Source of the DNA: CAVSIP01 sp963728075
Lineage (GTDB): Bacteria > Actinomycetota > Actinomycetes > JAFAQI01 > DASSKL01
NCBI GenBank assembly: GCA_963728075.1
Contig: CAVSIP010000007.1
Span: 372,001 to 436,000, forward strand
Direction of reading: 5' to 3'
Length of the DNA: 64,000 nt
Positions within the stretch are counted from its first letter, which is position 1. The number at the start of each line of letters is the position of its first letter. The translations under genes and the position numbers were made by a program. Of this stretch, positions 15,731-23,544 are shown one piece after another. The notes below the pieces were generated by a model. The model had not been told where the DNA came from. It saw only the letters and a program-made list of their open reading frames with translations, and searched no databases.

Positions 15731-17641
15731 TCAGCCCTGCGGGTAGACGGCGGGTGCACCGGCGGGGATCTGGCCGACCTTGAACCGGCGTCCCGGGTAG
15801 GCGTCGATGAACGTCCCGGCCTGGCCGTCGTAGTGGGAGGTGGCGTTCGCGTCCCAGTAGACGATCCGGGTGTCCTGGACGGTGGTGTGTGACATGCCCT
15901 TGCCGCCGTCCGGAGCGGTGCAGAAGCACATGCTGCCCAGGGCGTTCTTCGGCACGGCGGGGTCGGTCGAGACGCCTGCCTCGGGGAGCGAGACCGCCCC
16001 CTGCGCCATGGTGTTCGGCGTGAGGTCCGGCCCGGCGGCCTGCAGCATGTTGAAGATCTGGAGCAGCCGGTAGTAGCGGCCGTCCGTGCCCGCGGGGATG
16101 TCCTGGCCGGTGATCTTCTTGTAGGTGATGCCGGCCTCGCTCTTCGGCCCGAAGAAGTTGCTCTCGTCGCCGAGCTGGGACAGACCGAACATGTGCCCGT
16201 CGACCTCGTCCGGCACGTAGAGCCGGCCGAAGCTGTCGGTGTCCTGTCCGGCGGCACCGATGAGGTACCACTCGGGGTGGTAGCCCTGCGACGCCGCCGC
16301 CTGCGTCAGGAAGATGATCGAGTACGGGTCGCAGGCGAGCACGATGGTCGTGACGCCTTCGCTGTGGAACTGCACCATCGCCTGGTTGGCCTGGTCGGCG
16401 AACCGGGACAGGTCGAGGACGTAGTCGTAGCGGTAGGTCTTCTCGTTCGGGTGCTTCTTCTTCAGGTCGTTGAAGGTGGTGTCCGCGCAGCGCTGGTAGG
16501 GCGGGTTGTTGGGCACGTAGGTGCCGAATACGCGCTTGCTCTGCTGCAGCGCGACGTCCCCGGCCCACGTCGCCTTGCGGTCGATCAGCTGCTTGTCGAT
16601 GTCCTCACCGACGAGGTGGGAGATGCGCTCGCACTCCATGACGTAGTGCCAGACGTACGGGTGCTGCTGGCGGTACCAGGTCTCGTCGTAGTACGCGCCG
16701 CCGAAGAACTCCACCAGCTTGTTCTTCGCGGCGCACTCGGCGAACGGGCCGGAACCGCCGAAGCCGCTGCCGTTGAGGTTGATGCTCGCGTCGCCGTACG
16801 CCTTCACGTCCTTGGCGATGGCAACGGCGTCGGCGCACGCCTGCGCCTGCCCCTTGCTCTGAGCCTCGTCGGTGGAGTTCGCGCTGCTCGTCCAGGGCTT
16901 GATGACGACCTTGCGGCCGTACAGCTCGTAGACCTTGTTGAAGTAGTCGATGAACGTCTTCGCCACCCGCTCGGTGACGGTCGGGTCGGCGAGACCCGCC
17001 TGCGCGTTGATCTGCTGGGAGGCCTGGCAGTTCGAGTTGCAGTCGTACTCGCGGTCGACGAGCAGGATGGCGCTGCGGCTGACGCCGCGCGTGGTGGCAC
17101 CCCCGTTGTCACCGGCGTACGCGCCGATGCACGGCGCGGCATAGGCCGACCACGGGATCTGCCGAACGCCGGGCTTGCACGCGAACCCGCCGCGGGTCGT
17201 CCCCTGCCCGACGAGCACCTTGCCGGCCTGCGCCTGCTGCTGGACGCCGTCAGTGGTGCCGGTCGCCGACCCGGGTCCCGACCCGGTCGAGGTCACGGCG
17301 CCGCCGCCACCACCGCCTGCGGCGGGCGGCCGGCCGGCAACCCCGCCACCGCTCCCACCGGCGTCGCCCGGGCCCCTTGCCGTGCTCCCCGTGGTGGCCG
17401 GGCCGCTCCCGTAGACGCCGCCCCCGGTGGCCATGTCACCGGCGGCCACCTGCGCCGTCGCGCCCGCGTCCGGACGGACGGTCGGCAGCAGCGCGGCGAC
17501 CAGGCCCACCGCGAGAGCGATGACGTAGAGCGCGAGATGCCGGCGGAGGTGAACCGCGCTGCGCACCGCGGTGCGGACGAACCGGTCCTCGAGCAGAGCG
17601 GTGAGGTCCGGCGCCGGGCCTCCCTCGTGTGGCTCCTGCAC
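15731..17641 (-). CDS. Membrane-anchored substrate-binding protein 2 of the hybrid transporter
   Basis: This 636-residue paralogue of the next gene is the first gene of the operon. It has the same plan: N-terminal LLEDRFVRTAV, a membrane helix at about 37-55, a low-complexity Gly/Pro/Thr linker, then a type-1 binding domain starting GGFACKPGVRQIPWSAYAAPC. Shared blocks include GGAYYDETWYRQ, IPAGTDG and DTRIVYWD. The GTG start at 17641 has a strong Shine-Dalgarno sequence (GGAGGGGAG) just upstream. A CRP-like site lies 26-41 nt before the start codon. Two related but clearly diverged receptors suggest either two ligands or a heterodimeric receptor. Confidence 0.88.
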   Translation of the reverse strand: MQEPHEGGPAPDLTALLEDRFVRTAVRSAVHLRRHLALYVIALAVGLVAALLPTVRPDAGATAQVAAGDMATGGGVYGSGPATTGSTARGPGDAGGSGGGVAGRPPAAGGGGGGAVTSTGSGPGSATGTTDGVQQQAQAGKVLVGQGTTRGGFACKPGVRQIPWSAYAAPCIGAYAGDNGGATTRGVSRSAILLVDREYDCNSNCQASQQINAQAGLADPTVTERVAKTFIDYFNKVYELYGRKVVIKPWTSSANSTDEAQSKGQAQACADAVAIAKDVKAYGDASINLNGSGFGGSGPFAECAAKNKLVEFFGGAYYDETWYRQQHPYVWHYVMECERISHLVGEDIDKQLIDRKATWAGDVALQQSKRVFGTYVPNNPPYQRCADTTFNDLKKKHPNEKTYRYDYVLDLSRFADQANQAMVQFHSEGVTTIVLACDPYSIIFLTQAAASQGYHPEWYLIGAAGQDTDSFGRLYVPDEVDGHMFGLSQLGDESNFFGPKSEAGITYKKITGQDIPAGTDGRYYRLLQIFNMLQAAGPDLTPNTMAQGAVSLPEAGVSTDPAVPKNALGSMCFCTAPDGGKGMSHTTVQDTRIVYWDANATSHYDGQAGTFIDAYPGRRFKVGQIPAGAPAVYPQG

Positions 17642-17661
17642 GGGCCTCTCCCCTCCGGTGA

Positions 17662-17696
17662 CCGAACGTGACCTACGTCACATCACGGACGTTCGG
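17662..17696. promoter_or_regulatory. Inverted repeat CCGAACGT/ACGTTCGG around the CRP-like site
   Basis: An 8-bp perfect inverted repeat (17662-17669 and 17689-17696) brackets the CRP-like palindrome in the 127-bp region between the divergent transport operon and the MarR-ABC genes. It could be a separate operator for the transport operon. Function is inferred from symmetry and position only. Confidence 0.4.
17667..17682. promoter_or_regulatory. CRP-family-like binding site
   Basis: CGTGACCTACGTCACA is a near-palindrome of the form TGTGA-N6-TCACA, as bound by Crp-type regulators including actinobacterial ones. The almost identical GTGACCTGCGTCAC occurs at 32826-32839 upstream of the R2lox-like gene. 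The site lies directly upstream of the transport operon start. Confidence 0.5.
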
Positions 17697-17731
17697 GACA
17701 GGCTGAGGCCCTGTTGAGGTTCGGTCAACAG

Positions 17732-17748
17732 AGGTCTGGCAGAGACCT
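17732..17748. promoter_or_regulatory. Candidate MarR operator
   Basis: AGGTCT-ggcag-AGACCT is a perfect 6+6 bp inverted repeat with a 5-nt spacer, 20 bp upstream of the marR start codon. Size and position suit autoregulation by the MarR protein. Confidence 0.4.
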
Positions 17749-17768
17749 GCGTTGCCCTAACAGTTCGA

Positions 17769-18224
17769 ATGGCTAACAATGCACCGGTGGAACCGTTCGC
17801 CCCCCATGACGCCCGCACGGTCGCGCGGCTGGCGCGCCAGGTCGAGGTGGCGCTGGCCACGGTCGAGCTCACGCAGCCGCAGTACCGGATCCTCGCGCTG
17901 CTGTCCGAGGGGTCGGCCGCGGCGACCGCGCTCGCCCGTCGGCTGGCCGTCAGCCGGCCCAGCGTGACCGCGCTCGTCGACGGGCTGGTCGCGCGGGGGT
18001 ACGTCGCCCGGGGCAGCGACCCCCAGGACCGCCGGCGGGTGACGCACGTCCTCACCCCGCAGGGACGCCGCATCCTGGCCCGGGCCGACGACGCCGCGAC
18101 CGAGCGCCTGGCGGAGATCGCCCGGCACGTGGCGCCGCCGCAGGTCGCCGCCGCCCGCGCGGGGCTGGCCGGGTGGCGCGAGGCCTTGGACGCCTACCGA
18201 GAGACGAAGGTGGCCGGACTGTGA
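17769..18224 (+). CDS. MarR-family transcriptional regulator
   Basis: This 151-residue winged-helix regulator has ATG at 17769 within TTCGAATGG. It contains LTQPQYRILALLSEG, the recognition region ALARRLAVSRPSVTALVDGLVARGYVAR and the wing DPQDRRRVTHVLTPQGR, all typical of MarR. Its TGA overlaps the GTG of the first ABC exporter gene (GTGA), so regulator and exporter form one transcription unit. It most likely represses the exporter and responds to a small molecule, as is usual for MarR-exporter operons. Confidence 0.92.
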   Translation: MANNAPVEPFAPHDARTVARLARQVEVALATVELTQPQYRILALLSEGSAAATALARRLAVSRPSVTALVDGLVARGYVARGSDPQDRRRVTHVLTPQGRRILARADDAATERLAEIARHVAPPQVAAARAGLAGWREALDAYRETKVAGL

Positions 18225-20059
18225 CGACGACCCTGCTCGAGTCGTTCACCGGTCCGGCGCCGGATGCGGGAACGCCGCCCCGTGCCCGTATCCACCCCGA
18301 CCGGGGCCGGTCCTGGCTGCGCCGTGCGCTGCCCGTCGTACTGGCGCACCGGCGGCTGTTCGTCGTGTCGCTCGGCGGCACCCTGATCAGCCTGGTGCTG
18401 CAGATGGCGCTGCCGCGGCTGACGATGGCGGCCATCGACCAGGCGCTGGTGAGCCACCGCAGTGCGCTGCTGCCGTTCGTCCTCGCCCTGATCGGGGTGG
18501 GGCTGCTGCGCTGGGGTGTCAGCTACCAGTCCCGCAACGCGCTGTACCGGGTGGCGTACGAGATCGAGTACGACTTCCGGTCGATGATGTTCGAGCACCT
18601 CAGCCGGATGTCGGCGGCGTTCTACGACCGGGTGCAGACCGGCCAGCTCATCTCGCGCGCCAACTCCGACATCCGCTCCGTGCAGATGTTCCTGGCGTTC
18701 GCCCCGTCGATCCTCACGCAGGTGCTCGGCTTCTTCTTCGCGTTCGCCGTGATGTTGACGATCAACGTGCCGCTGGCGTTCGTCGCGGTCGCCCCCATGC
18801 CCTTCGTCTACCTGGCCGGGGTGAAGATGCGCCGGCTGCTCTTCCCCATCTCCTGGGTCGTGCAGTCCCGGCTGGCGGACGTCGCCACCCGCGTGGACGA
18901 GAACGTCAACGGCGCCCGCGTCGTGAAGGCGTTCGCGGCCGAGCAGCGCCAGCTCGACGAGATGGTGCGCGCCGCCCACCGGGTGGAGTGGGCGAGCGTC
19001 CGGCAGAACGACATCCGCGCGGTGTGGGCGCCGCTGATGGAGAACCTGCCCCGCCTGGGCCTGGCGCTCGTGCTGCTCGTCGGTGGCTGGATGGTCGTGA
19101 ACGGGCAGACGACCGTCGGTGCGCTCGTCGCGTTCAACGCGTACGTGGTCATGGCGCAGGCGCCGTTCCGCATGCTCGGGATGCTCATGATGATGAGCCA
19201 GCGAGCGGCCGCCTCCGCCGAGCGCATCTACGAGATCCTCGACGAGCAGCCCGACGTGGTCGAGAAGCCGGATGCGACGACGCTGGCCGACGTGCGAGGC
19301 GACGTGCGCTTCGACGGTGTGACGTTCGGCTATGCCGGCCGCAAGGCCGTGCTGGAGGGGCTGTCGCTGCACGTCGAGTCCGGAGAGACGGTGGCCGTCG
19401 TCGGTCGTACCGGCAGCGGCAAGTCCACCTTGATCCGGCTGCTCATGCGGCAGTACGACCCCGACCGGGGTGCCGTCCGCATCGACGGGACGGACCTGCG
19501 TGACCTCACCCTCGAGTGTGCGCACCGGCTCGTCGGCGTCGTCCCGGACGAACCGTTCCTGTTCTCGGTGTCGCTGCGGGAGAACATCGCGTACGCCCGG
19601 CCGGACGCGACGGCGGACGAGGTGGAGACGGCGGCCCGTGCCGCGGGAGCGCACGAGTTCATCAGCGCGCTGCCGGACGGCTACGAGACGGTGGTGGGCG
19701 AGCGGGGCTACACGCTCTCCGGAGGGCAGCGCCAGCGCATCGCGATCGCCCGCACGCTGCTCGCCGACCCGCGCGTGCTCGTCCTCGACGACGCCACCAG
19801 CGCCGTCGACGTGCAGCGCGAGCAGGAGATCCACGAGGCCCTGCGCACGCTCGTGCGCGGCCGCACCACCCTGCTGGTCGCGCACCGGTTGTCGACCATC
19901 GCGCTCGCCGACCGGGTCGCGTTCCTCGAGGACGGCCGGGTGGCCGCGGTCGGGACGCACGAGCACCTGCTGTCGACCAACCCGCGGTACGCCGCGGTGC
20001 TCGCCAGCGAGGAGGAGCGCGCCCGCCAGGAGCGGGCGGCGGAGGAGGCGGTGGTCTGA
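18221..20059 (+). CDS. ABC exporter half-transporter 1 (degenerate ATP site)
   Basis: This 612-residue protein has six membrane helices (about residues 40-320) fused to an ATPase. Motifs are Walker A GRTGSGKST near 397, signature LSGGQRQR, and a Walker B ending LVLDDATS, in which Asp replaces the catalytic Glu, followed by H-loop LLVAHRLST. Such an Asp marks the degenerate-site subunit of heterodimeric multidrug exporters (TM287/288 or BmrCD type). The start is the GTG at 18221 overlapping the marR stop. The ATGA overlap with the next gene supports stoichiometric pairing. Confidence 0.92.
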   Translation: MTTTLLESFTGPAPDAGTPPRARIHPDRGRSWLRRALPVVLAHRRLFVVSLGGTLISLVLQMALPRLTMAAIDQALVSHRSALLPFVLALIGVGLLRWGVSYQSRNALYRVAYEIEYDFRSMMFEHLSRMSAAFYDRVQTGQLISRANSDIRSVQMFLAFAPSILTQVLGFFFAFAVMLTINVPLAFVAVAPMPFVYLAGVKMRRLLFPISWVVQSRLADVATRVDENVNGARVVKAFAAEQRQLDEMVRAAHRVEWASVRQNDIRAVWAPLMENLPRLGLALVLLVGGWMVVNGQTTVGALVAFNAYVVMAQAPFRMLGMLMMMSQRAAASAERIYEILDEQPDVVEKPDATTLADVRGDVRFDGVTFGYAGRKAVLEGLSLHVESGETVAVVGRTGSGKSTLIRLLMRQYDPDRGAVRIDGTDLRDLTLECAHRLVGVVPDEPFLFSVSLRENIAYARPDATADEVETAARAAGAHEFISALPDGYETVVGERGYTLSGGQRQRIAIARTLLADPRVLVLDDATSAVDVQREQEIHEALRTLVRGRTTLLVAHRLSTIALADRVAFLEDGRVAAVGTHEHLLSTNPRYAAVLASEEERARQERAAEEAVV

Positions 20060-22008
20060 TGGCGTGGGGCGGCGGCGGTGGGTTCGGCGGTGGCCACTTC
20101 GGTGGTGGCGGGCACCCGGGCTCCACGGCGGGCGGCCTGTCGTTCGCAGGGATCCCGCCGGAGCTGGCGGAGGCGGCCGAGCGGCTGTCGCGCGACGAGC
20201 CCGACTTCGCCGACGCGCACGAGCCGTTCCGGCACGAGATGCCGGCGGACCCGCCCCTGAGCCTGCGCAGCATGGTGCGCCCGCACCGGTGGGCGCTGGT
20301 GGGTGCGCTGCTCGTCGTCGTCGTCGAGACGCTGGCCGTGCAGGCCGGCCCGGTGCTCACCCAGATCGGCATCGACCGGGGTGTGCTGCGCGGCGACAGC
20401 CGGGTCGTGCTGCTGGCGGCGTCCGCCTACGTCGCCGCCGTGGTGGCGGGTACGGCGGCCGGCGCGGGCCGCGTCGCCTGGACCGGCCGGGTCGGTCAGC
20501 GGTTGCTGCGCGAGCTGCGCATCCGGGTGTTCGGTCACCTGCAGCGGCTGTCGCTGGACTTCTTCACCGAGGAGAAGGCCGGGCGCATCATGACCCGGAT
20601 GACGAGCGACATCGAGGCGCTCAACCAGCTGTTGCAGGAGGGCCTCGTCACGCTGCTCGTGCAGGGCCTGACGCTGGTGGTCATCACCGGCGTGCTGCTG
20701 TTCTACGACGTGCGGCTGGCGCTGGTGACGCTCGTCGTCGTGCTGCCAGTGATGACCTGGCTGAGCCTGTGGTACCGCCGCCGCTCGGACGCCGGCTACA
20801 CCCTCGTCCGCGACGAGGTCGCGAACGTGCTGGCCGACCTGCAGGAGAACCTCGCCGGCATCCGGGTGGTCACGGCCTCCCACCGCCAGGACCACAACGT
20901 CCGTCACCACCGCGGGATCGTCGGGCGCTACCGCGCGGCCAACGTGGAGACCGGCCGGCTCAACGCGGTGTACGGCCCGACCTCCGACACCATCGGCATC
21001 GTCGGCCAGGCCGTGGTGCTGCTGATCGGCGGCTGGATGGTGCTGCACGGTCAGCTCACCATCGGCAAGCTGACCGCCTTCGTGCTCTACCTCAGTGCCT
21101 TCTTCGCGCCCATCCAGCAGCTCGTCCAGCTGTACACGACCTACCAGTCGGGGCAGGCTGCGACGCGCAAGCTGCGTGCCCTGCTCGCCACTGCGCCGAC
21201 CGTCGTCGAGCGGCCGGGTGCACCGGATCTGCCGCCGGTGCGCGGCGAGATCGTGCTCGACGACGTGTCCTTCGCCTACGTACCGGGCCGGCCGGTGCTC
21301 CGCGACGTCGACCTGGTCGTCCCCGTCGGGGAGACCCTCGCCCTGGTCGGGCCGACGGGTGCCGGCAAGTCCACGATCGCGAAGCTGGTCACGCGTTTCC
21401 ACGACGCGACGGGCGGGCGGGTCCTCGTCGACGGGCACGACCTGCGCGAGGTGTCGCTGCACTCGCTGCGCCGCCAGCTCGGGGTGGTGCCGCAGGAGCC
21501 GTTCCTGTTCGCCGGCACGTTGCGGGACAACCTGGCGTTCGCCCGGCCGGACGCCGCCGACGAGGAGATCGCGGAGGCGGCCCGGGTGCTGGGCCTGGAC
21601 CGGCTGATCAGCCGGCTGCCCGAGGGCCTGGACACCTACACCCACGAGCGAGGGGCGTCGTTGTCCGCCGGCGAGCGCCAGCTGGTCGCGCTGTGCCGGG
21701 CCATGCTGGCCCAGCCGGCGATCATCGTGCTGGACGAGGCGACGTCCAATCTGGACGTGCAGTCCGAGCAGCTGGTCGAGCACGCTCTCGACGTGCTGCT
21801 CGCCGGCCGTACGGCGATCCTGGTCGCGCACCGGCTGTCGACCGCGATGCGTGCGGACCGCATCGCCGTGGTCGAGGACGGGCGGATCGTGGAGATCGGC
21901 CCGCACGAGCAGCTCGTCGCGTCGGGCGGGCGCTACGCCGCCATGCACGAGATCTGGGAGCGGTCCGGGGCAGGCGAGAGGTCAGCCGACCGGGCGGCCG
22001 CGTCGTAG
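20059..22008 (+). CDS. ABC exporter half-transporter 2 (catalytic ATP site)
   Basis: This 649-residue partner of the previous protein starts with ATG at 20059. An unusual Gly/His-rich leader (residues 1-25, FGGGHFGGGGHPGS) is followed by six membrane helices and an ATPase with Walker A GPTGAGKST. Its signature is modified (LSAGERQL), Walker B is intact (IVLDEATS) and the H-loop is VAHRLST. An altered signature here plus the Asp in the partner define one degenerate and one catalytic ATP site. The gene end overlaps the convergent PhyH gene by 27 bp. Confidence 0.92.
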   Translation: MAWGGGGGFGGGHFGGGGHPGSTAGGLSFAGIPPELAEAAERLSRDEPDFADAHEPFRHEMPADPPLSLRSMVRPHRWALVGALLVVVVETLAVQAGPVLTQIGIDRGVLRGDSRVVLLAASAYVAAVVAGTAAGAGRVAWTGRVGQRLLRELRIRVFGHLQRLSLDFFTEEKAGRIMTRMTSDIEALNQLLQEGLVTLLVQGLTLVVITGVLLFYDVRLALVTLVVVLPVMTWLSLWYRRRSDAGYTLVRDEVANVLADLQENLAGIRVVTASHRQDHNVRHHRGIVGRYRAANVETGRLNAVYGPTSDTIGIVGQAVVLLIGGWMVLHGQLTIGKLTAFVLYLSAFFAPIQQLVQLYTTYQSGQAATRKLRALLATAPTVVERPGAPDLPPVRGEIVLDDVSFAYVPGRPVLRDVDLVVPVGETLALVGPTGAGKSTIAKLVTRFHDATGGRVLVDGHDLREVSLHSLRRQLGVVPQEPFLFAGTLRDNLAFARPDAADEEIAEAARVLGLDRLISRLPEGLDTYTHERGASLSAGERQLVALCRAMLAQPAIIVLDEATSNLDVQSEQLVEHALDVLLAGRTAILVAHRLSTAMRADRIAVVEDGRIVEIGPHEQLVASGGRYAAMHEIWERSGAGERSADRAAAS

Positions 22009-22821
22009 CACCGGGAACTGGGTCTGCGGGTCGTTCTGGGGCAGGGCCTCGGCCGGAGCGCCGGACACGTGCTCGCCGTCGAGGATGGCCGCGCCGTCGG
22101 GGGCGTACTGCACGACGTACGCCTTGCGTACGGCGTCCGTACGGTTCGGACCGGTCAGGTGCGGGGTGAGCGACGAGAGCACCACGACACTGCCTGCCGG
22201 CACCGGTGCCGTGACCGACGAGGGCGGCTGCGAGAAGCACTCCCAGCCGAGCGGGTCGAGGTAGTCGTGATGCAGCGTGCCGGCCCGGTGGATGCCCGGT
22301 GCCACCTGCGGACAGCCGTTGTCGACGGTCGCGTCGGTCAGCGCGACCCAGCAGGTGAGGTAGTCCTGCGGGTCGACGTAGGGGTAGGCGTTGGCCTGGT
22401 GCCAGGGCACCCTGCGGTCCTGGTGCGGCTTCTTGTAGACGGCCTTGTCGTAGAACAGGTTCACGTCGGGGCCCACGAGGTCCGCGCACAGGCCGAGCAG
22501 CAGGGGGTGCCGGACGAAGTCCGCGAGCAGCGGTGAGCGCCGCACGAGGTGCGGGCTGTAGGTGATCACCCCGCCCTCGGCGACGTAGAGCCGTCGCTGG
22601 TGGCGCCGGGCGAGGAACTCCTCGGTCTGCTGGTCGAACCGGTCCGTCTCGTCGAGGACCGGGCCGAGCTCGTCGGGAGAGAACACCTCGGGCAGCACGA
22701 GGAAGCCCTGCTCGTCGAAGTCCCGGACCTGCTGCTCGCTCAGCTGACGGAACGGGCCGGTGTGGTCGCGCCACACGAACCCGGTGTTCCATCGGTGGCG
22801 CCGCAGGGTTCCGGCCGTCAT
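21982..22821 (-). CDS. PhyH-family Fe(II)/2-oxoglutarate protein with HxA in place of HxD
   Basis: This 279-residue cytosolic protein of the phytanoyl-CoA dioxygenase family starts with ATG at 22821. It has the conserved core YLTCWVALTDATVDNGCPQVAPGIHR, the distal His in SSLTPHLTGPN (His221) and an Arg (232) suited to bind 2-oxoglutarate. At the facial-triad position it reads PWHQANAYPY (His141, Ala143), where the family normally has HxD. An HQD is present six residues earlier (His133-Asp135). Ala or Gly at this site is known from Fe/2OG halogenases, so the chemistry may differ from hydroxylation. A TetR gene lies 53 bp upstream on the same strand and probably controls it. The substrate is unknown. 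Confidence 0.85.
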   Translation of the reverse strand: MTAGTLRRHRWNTGFVWRDHTGPFRQLSEQQVRDFDEQGFLVLPEVFSPDELGPVLDETDRFDQQTEEFLARRHQRRLYVAEGGVITYSPHLVRRSPLLADFVRHPLLLGLCADLVGPDVNLFYDKAVYKKPHQDRRVPWHQANAYPYVDPQDYLTCWVALTDATVDNGCPQVAPGIHRAGTLHHDYLDPLGWECFSQPPSSVTAPVPAGSVVVLSSLTPHLTGPNRTDAVRKAYVVQYAPDGAAILDGEHVSGAPAEALPQNDPQTQFPVLRRGRPVG

Positions 22822-22874
22822 GGCGCCGGACGGTACGCCGCGGCCCGGGTCGGCGCGACGGGGGTCGGCTGCGG

Positions 22875-23501
22875 TCACCCCTCGCGCAGCACGGCTTCCA
22901 GGCCGGCAAGCAGGAACTCGACGCAGTTGTCCTCGACCTGACGGCGGCTGAAGCGGCCGGAGTTCCAGCTGCGGGCGTGCAGGTCGGCGACGGCGGTGGA
23001 GATCCCGGCGTACGCGTACGACAGCCGCGTGCTGCACCCGTACTCCTCACGCACGAGCGCGGCCAGCCAGCGCAGGAACTCGTCGCGGGGTTCCTTGCCG
23101 GCCTGCAGCCGGCGCGAGGACACCCCCGCCTGCAGCAGGCCGATGAGGATGCCTCGCTCCGCGACCACGTCGAAGTAGGCGTGCACGGCCGCGGTGAGCT
23201 TGTCCCGGAAGGTGTCGGCGGTCTCGGTGGCCTCGGCGACTCGCCGGAACAGGTCCGACAGCTCGCGCTGGTACAGCGACAGGACGAGGTCGTCGACGTT
23301 GGCGAAGTACGCGTAGCCCAGCGTCTTGCTGGTGCCGGCCTCCTGGCCGACCGCCTCCATGGTGAGCGCCTCGAACCCGCGGGTGAGCACGATCTCCGCC
23401 GCGGTGTCGAGCAGATGGGTGCGCCGTGCCTCGGCCGACAGCCGCGTGCGTCCCCGTCGCTGGTCCGCTGTCCCGGTCGCGGCGCTGCCCTTGGCGGTCA
23501 C
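22875..23501 (-). CDS. TetR-family transcriptional regulator
   Basis: This 208-residue regulator has an N-terminal helix-turn-helix: HLLDTAAEIVLTRGFEALTMEAVGQ, then AGTSKTLGYAYFANVDDLVLSLYQRE. The C-terminal ligand-binding domain is all-helical and contains RGILIGLLQAG. The GTG at 23501 is chosen because the longer frame would run through the divergent gene. It is followed on the same strand by the PhyH gene, a likely target or co-operon member. The inducer is not predictable. Confidence 0.9.
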   Translation of the reverse strand: MTAKGSAATGTADQRRGRTRLSAEARRTHLLDTAAEIVLTRGFEALTMEAVGQEAGTSKTLGYAYFANVDDLVLSLYQRELSDLFRRVAEATETADTFRDKLTAAVHAYFDVVAERGILIGLLQAGVSSRRLQAGKEPRDEFLRWLAALVREEYGCSTRLSYAYAGISTAVADLHARSWNSGRFSRRQVEDNCVEFLLAGLEAVLREG

Positions 23502-23544
23502 GCGGCGAGGATAGTCGCGCGCGGGGCCGGCCACCTGCCTTGAG

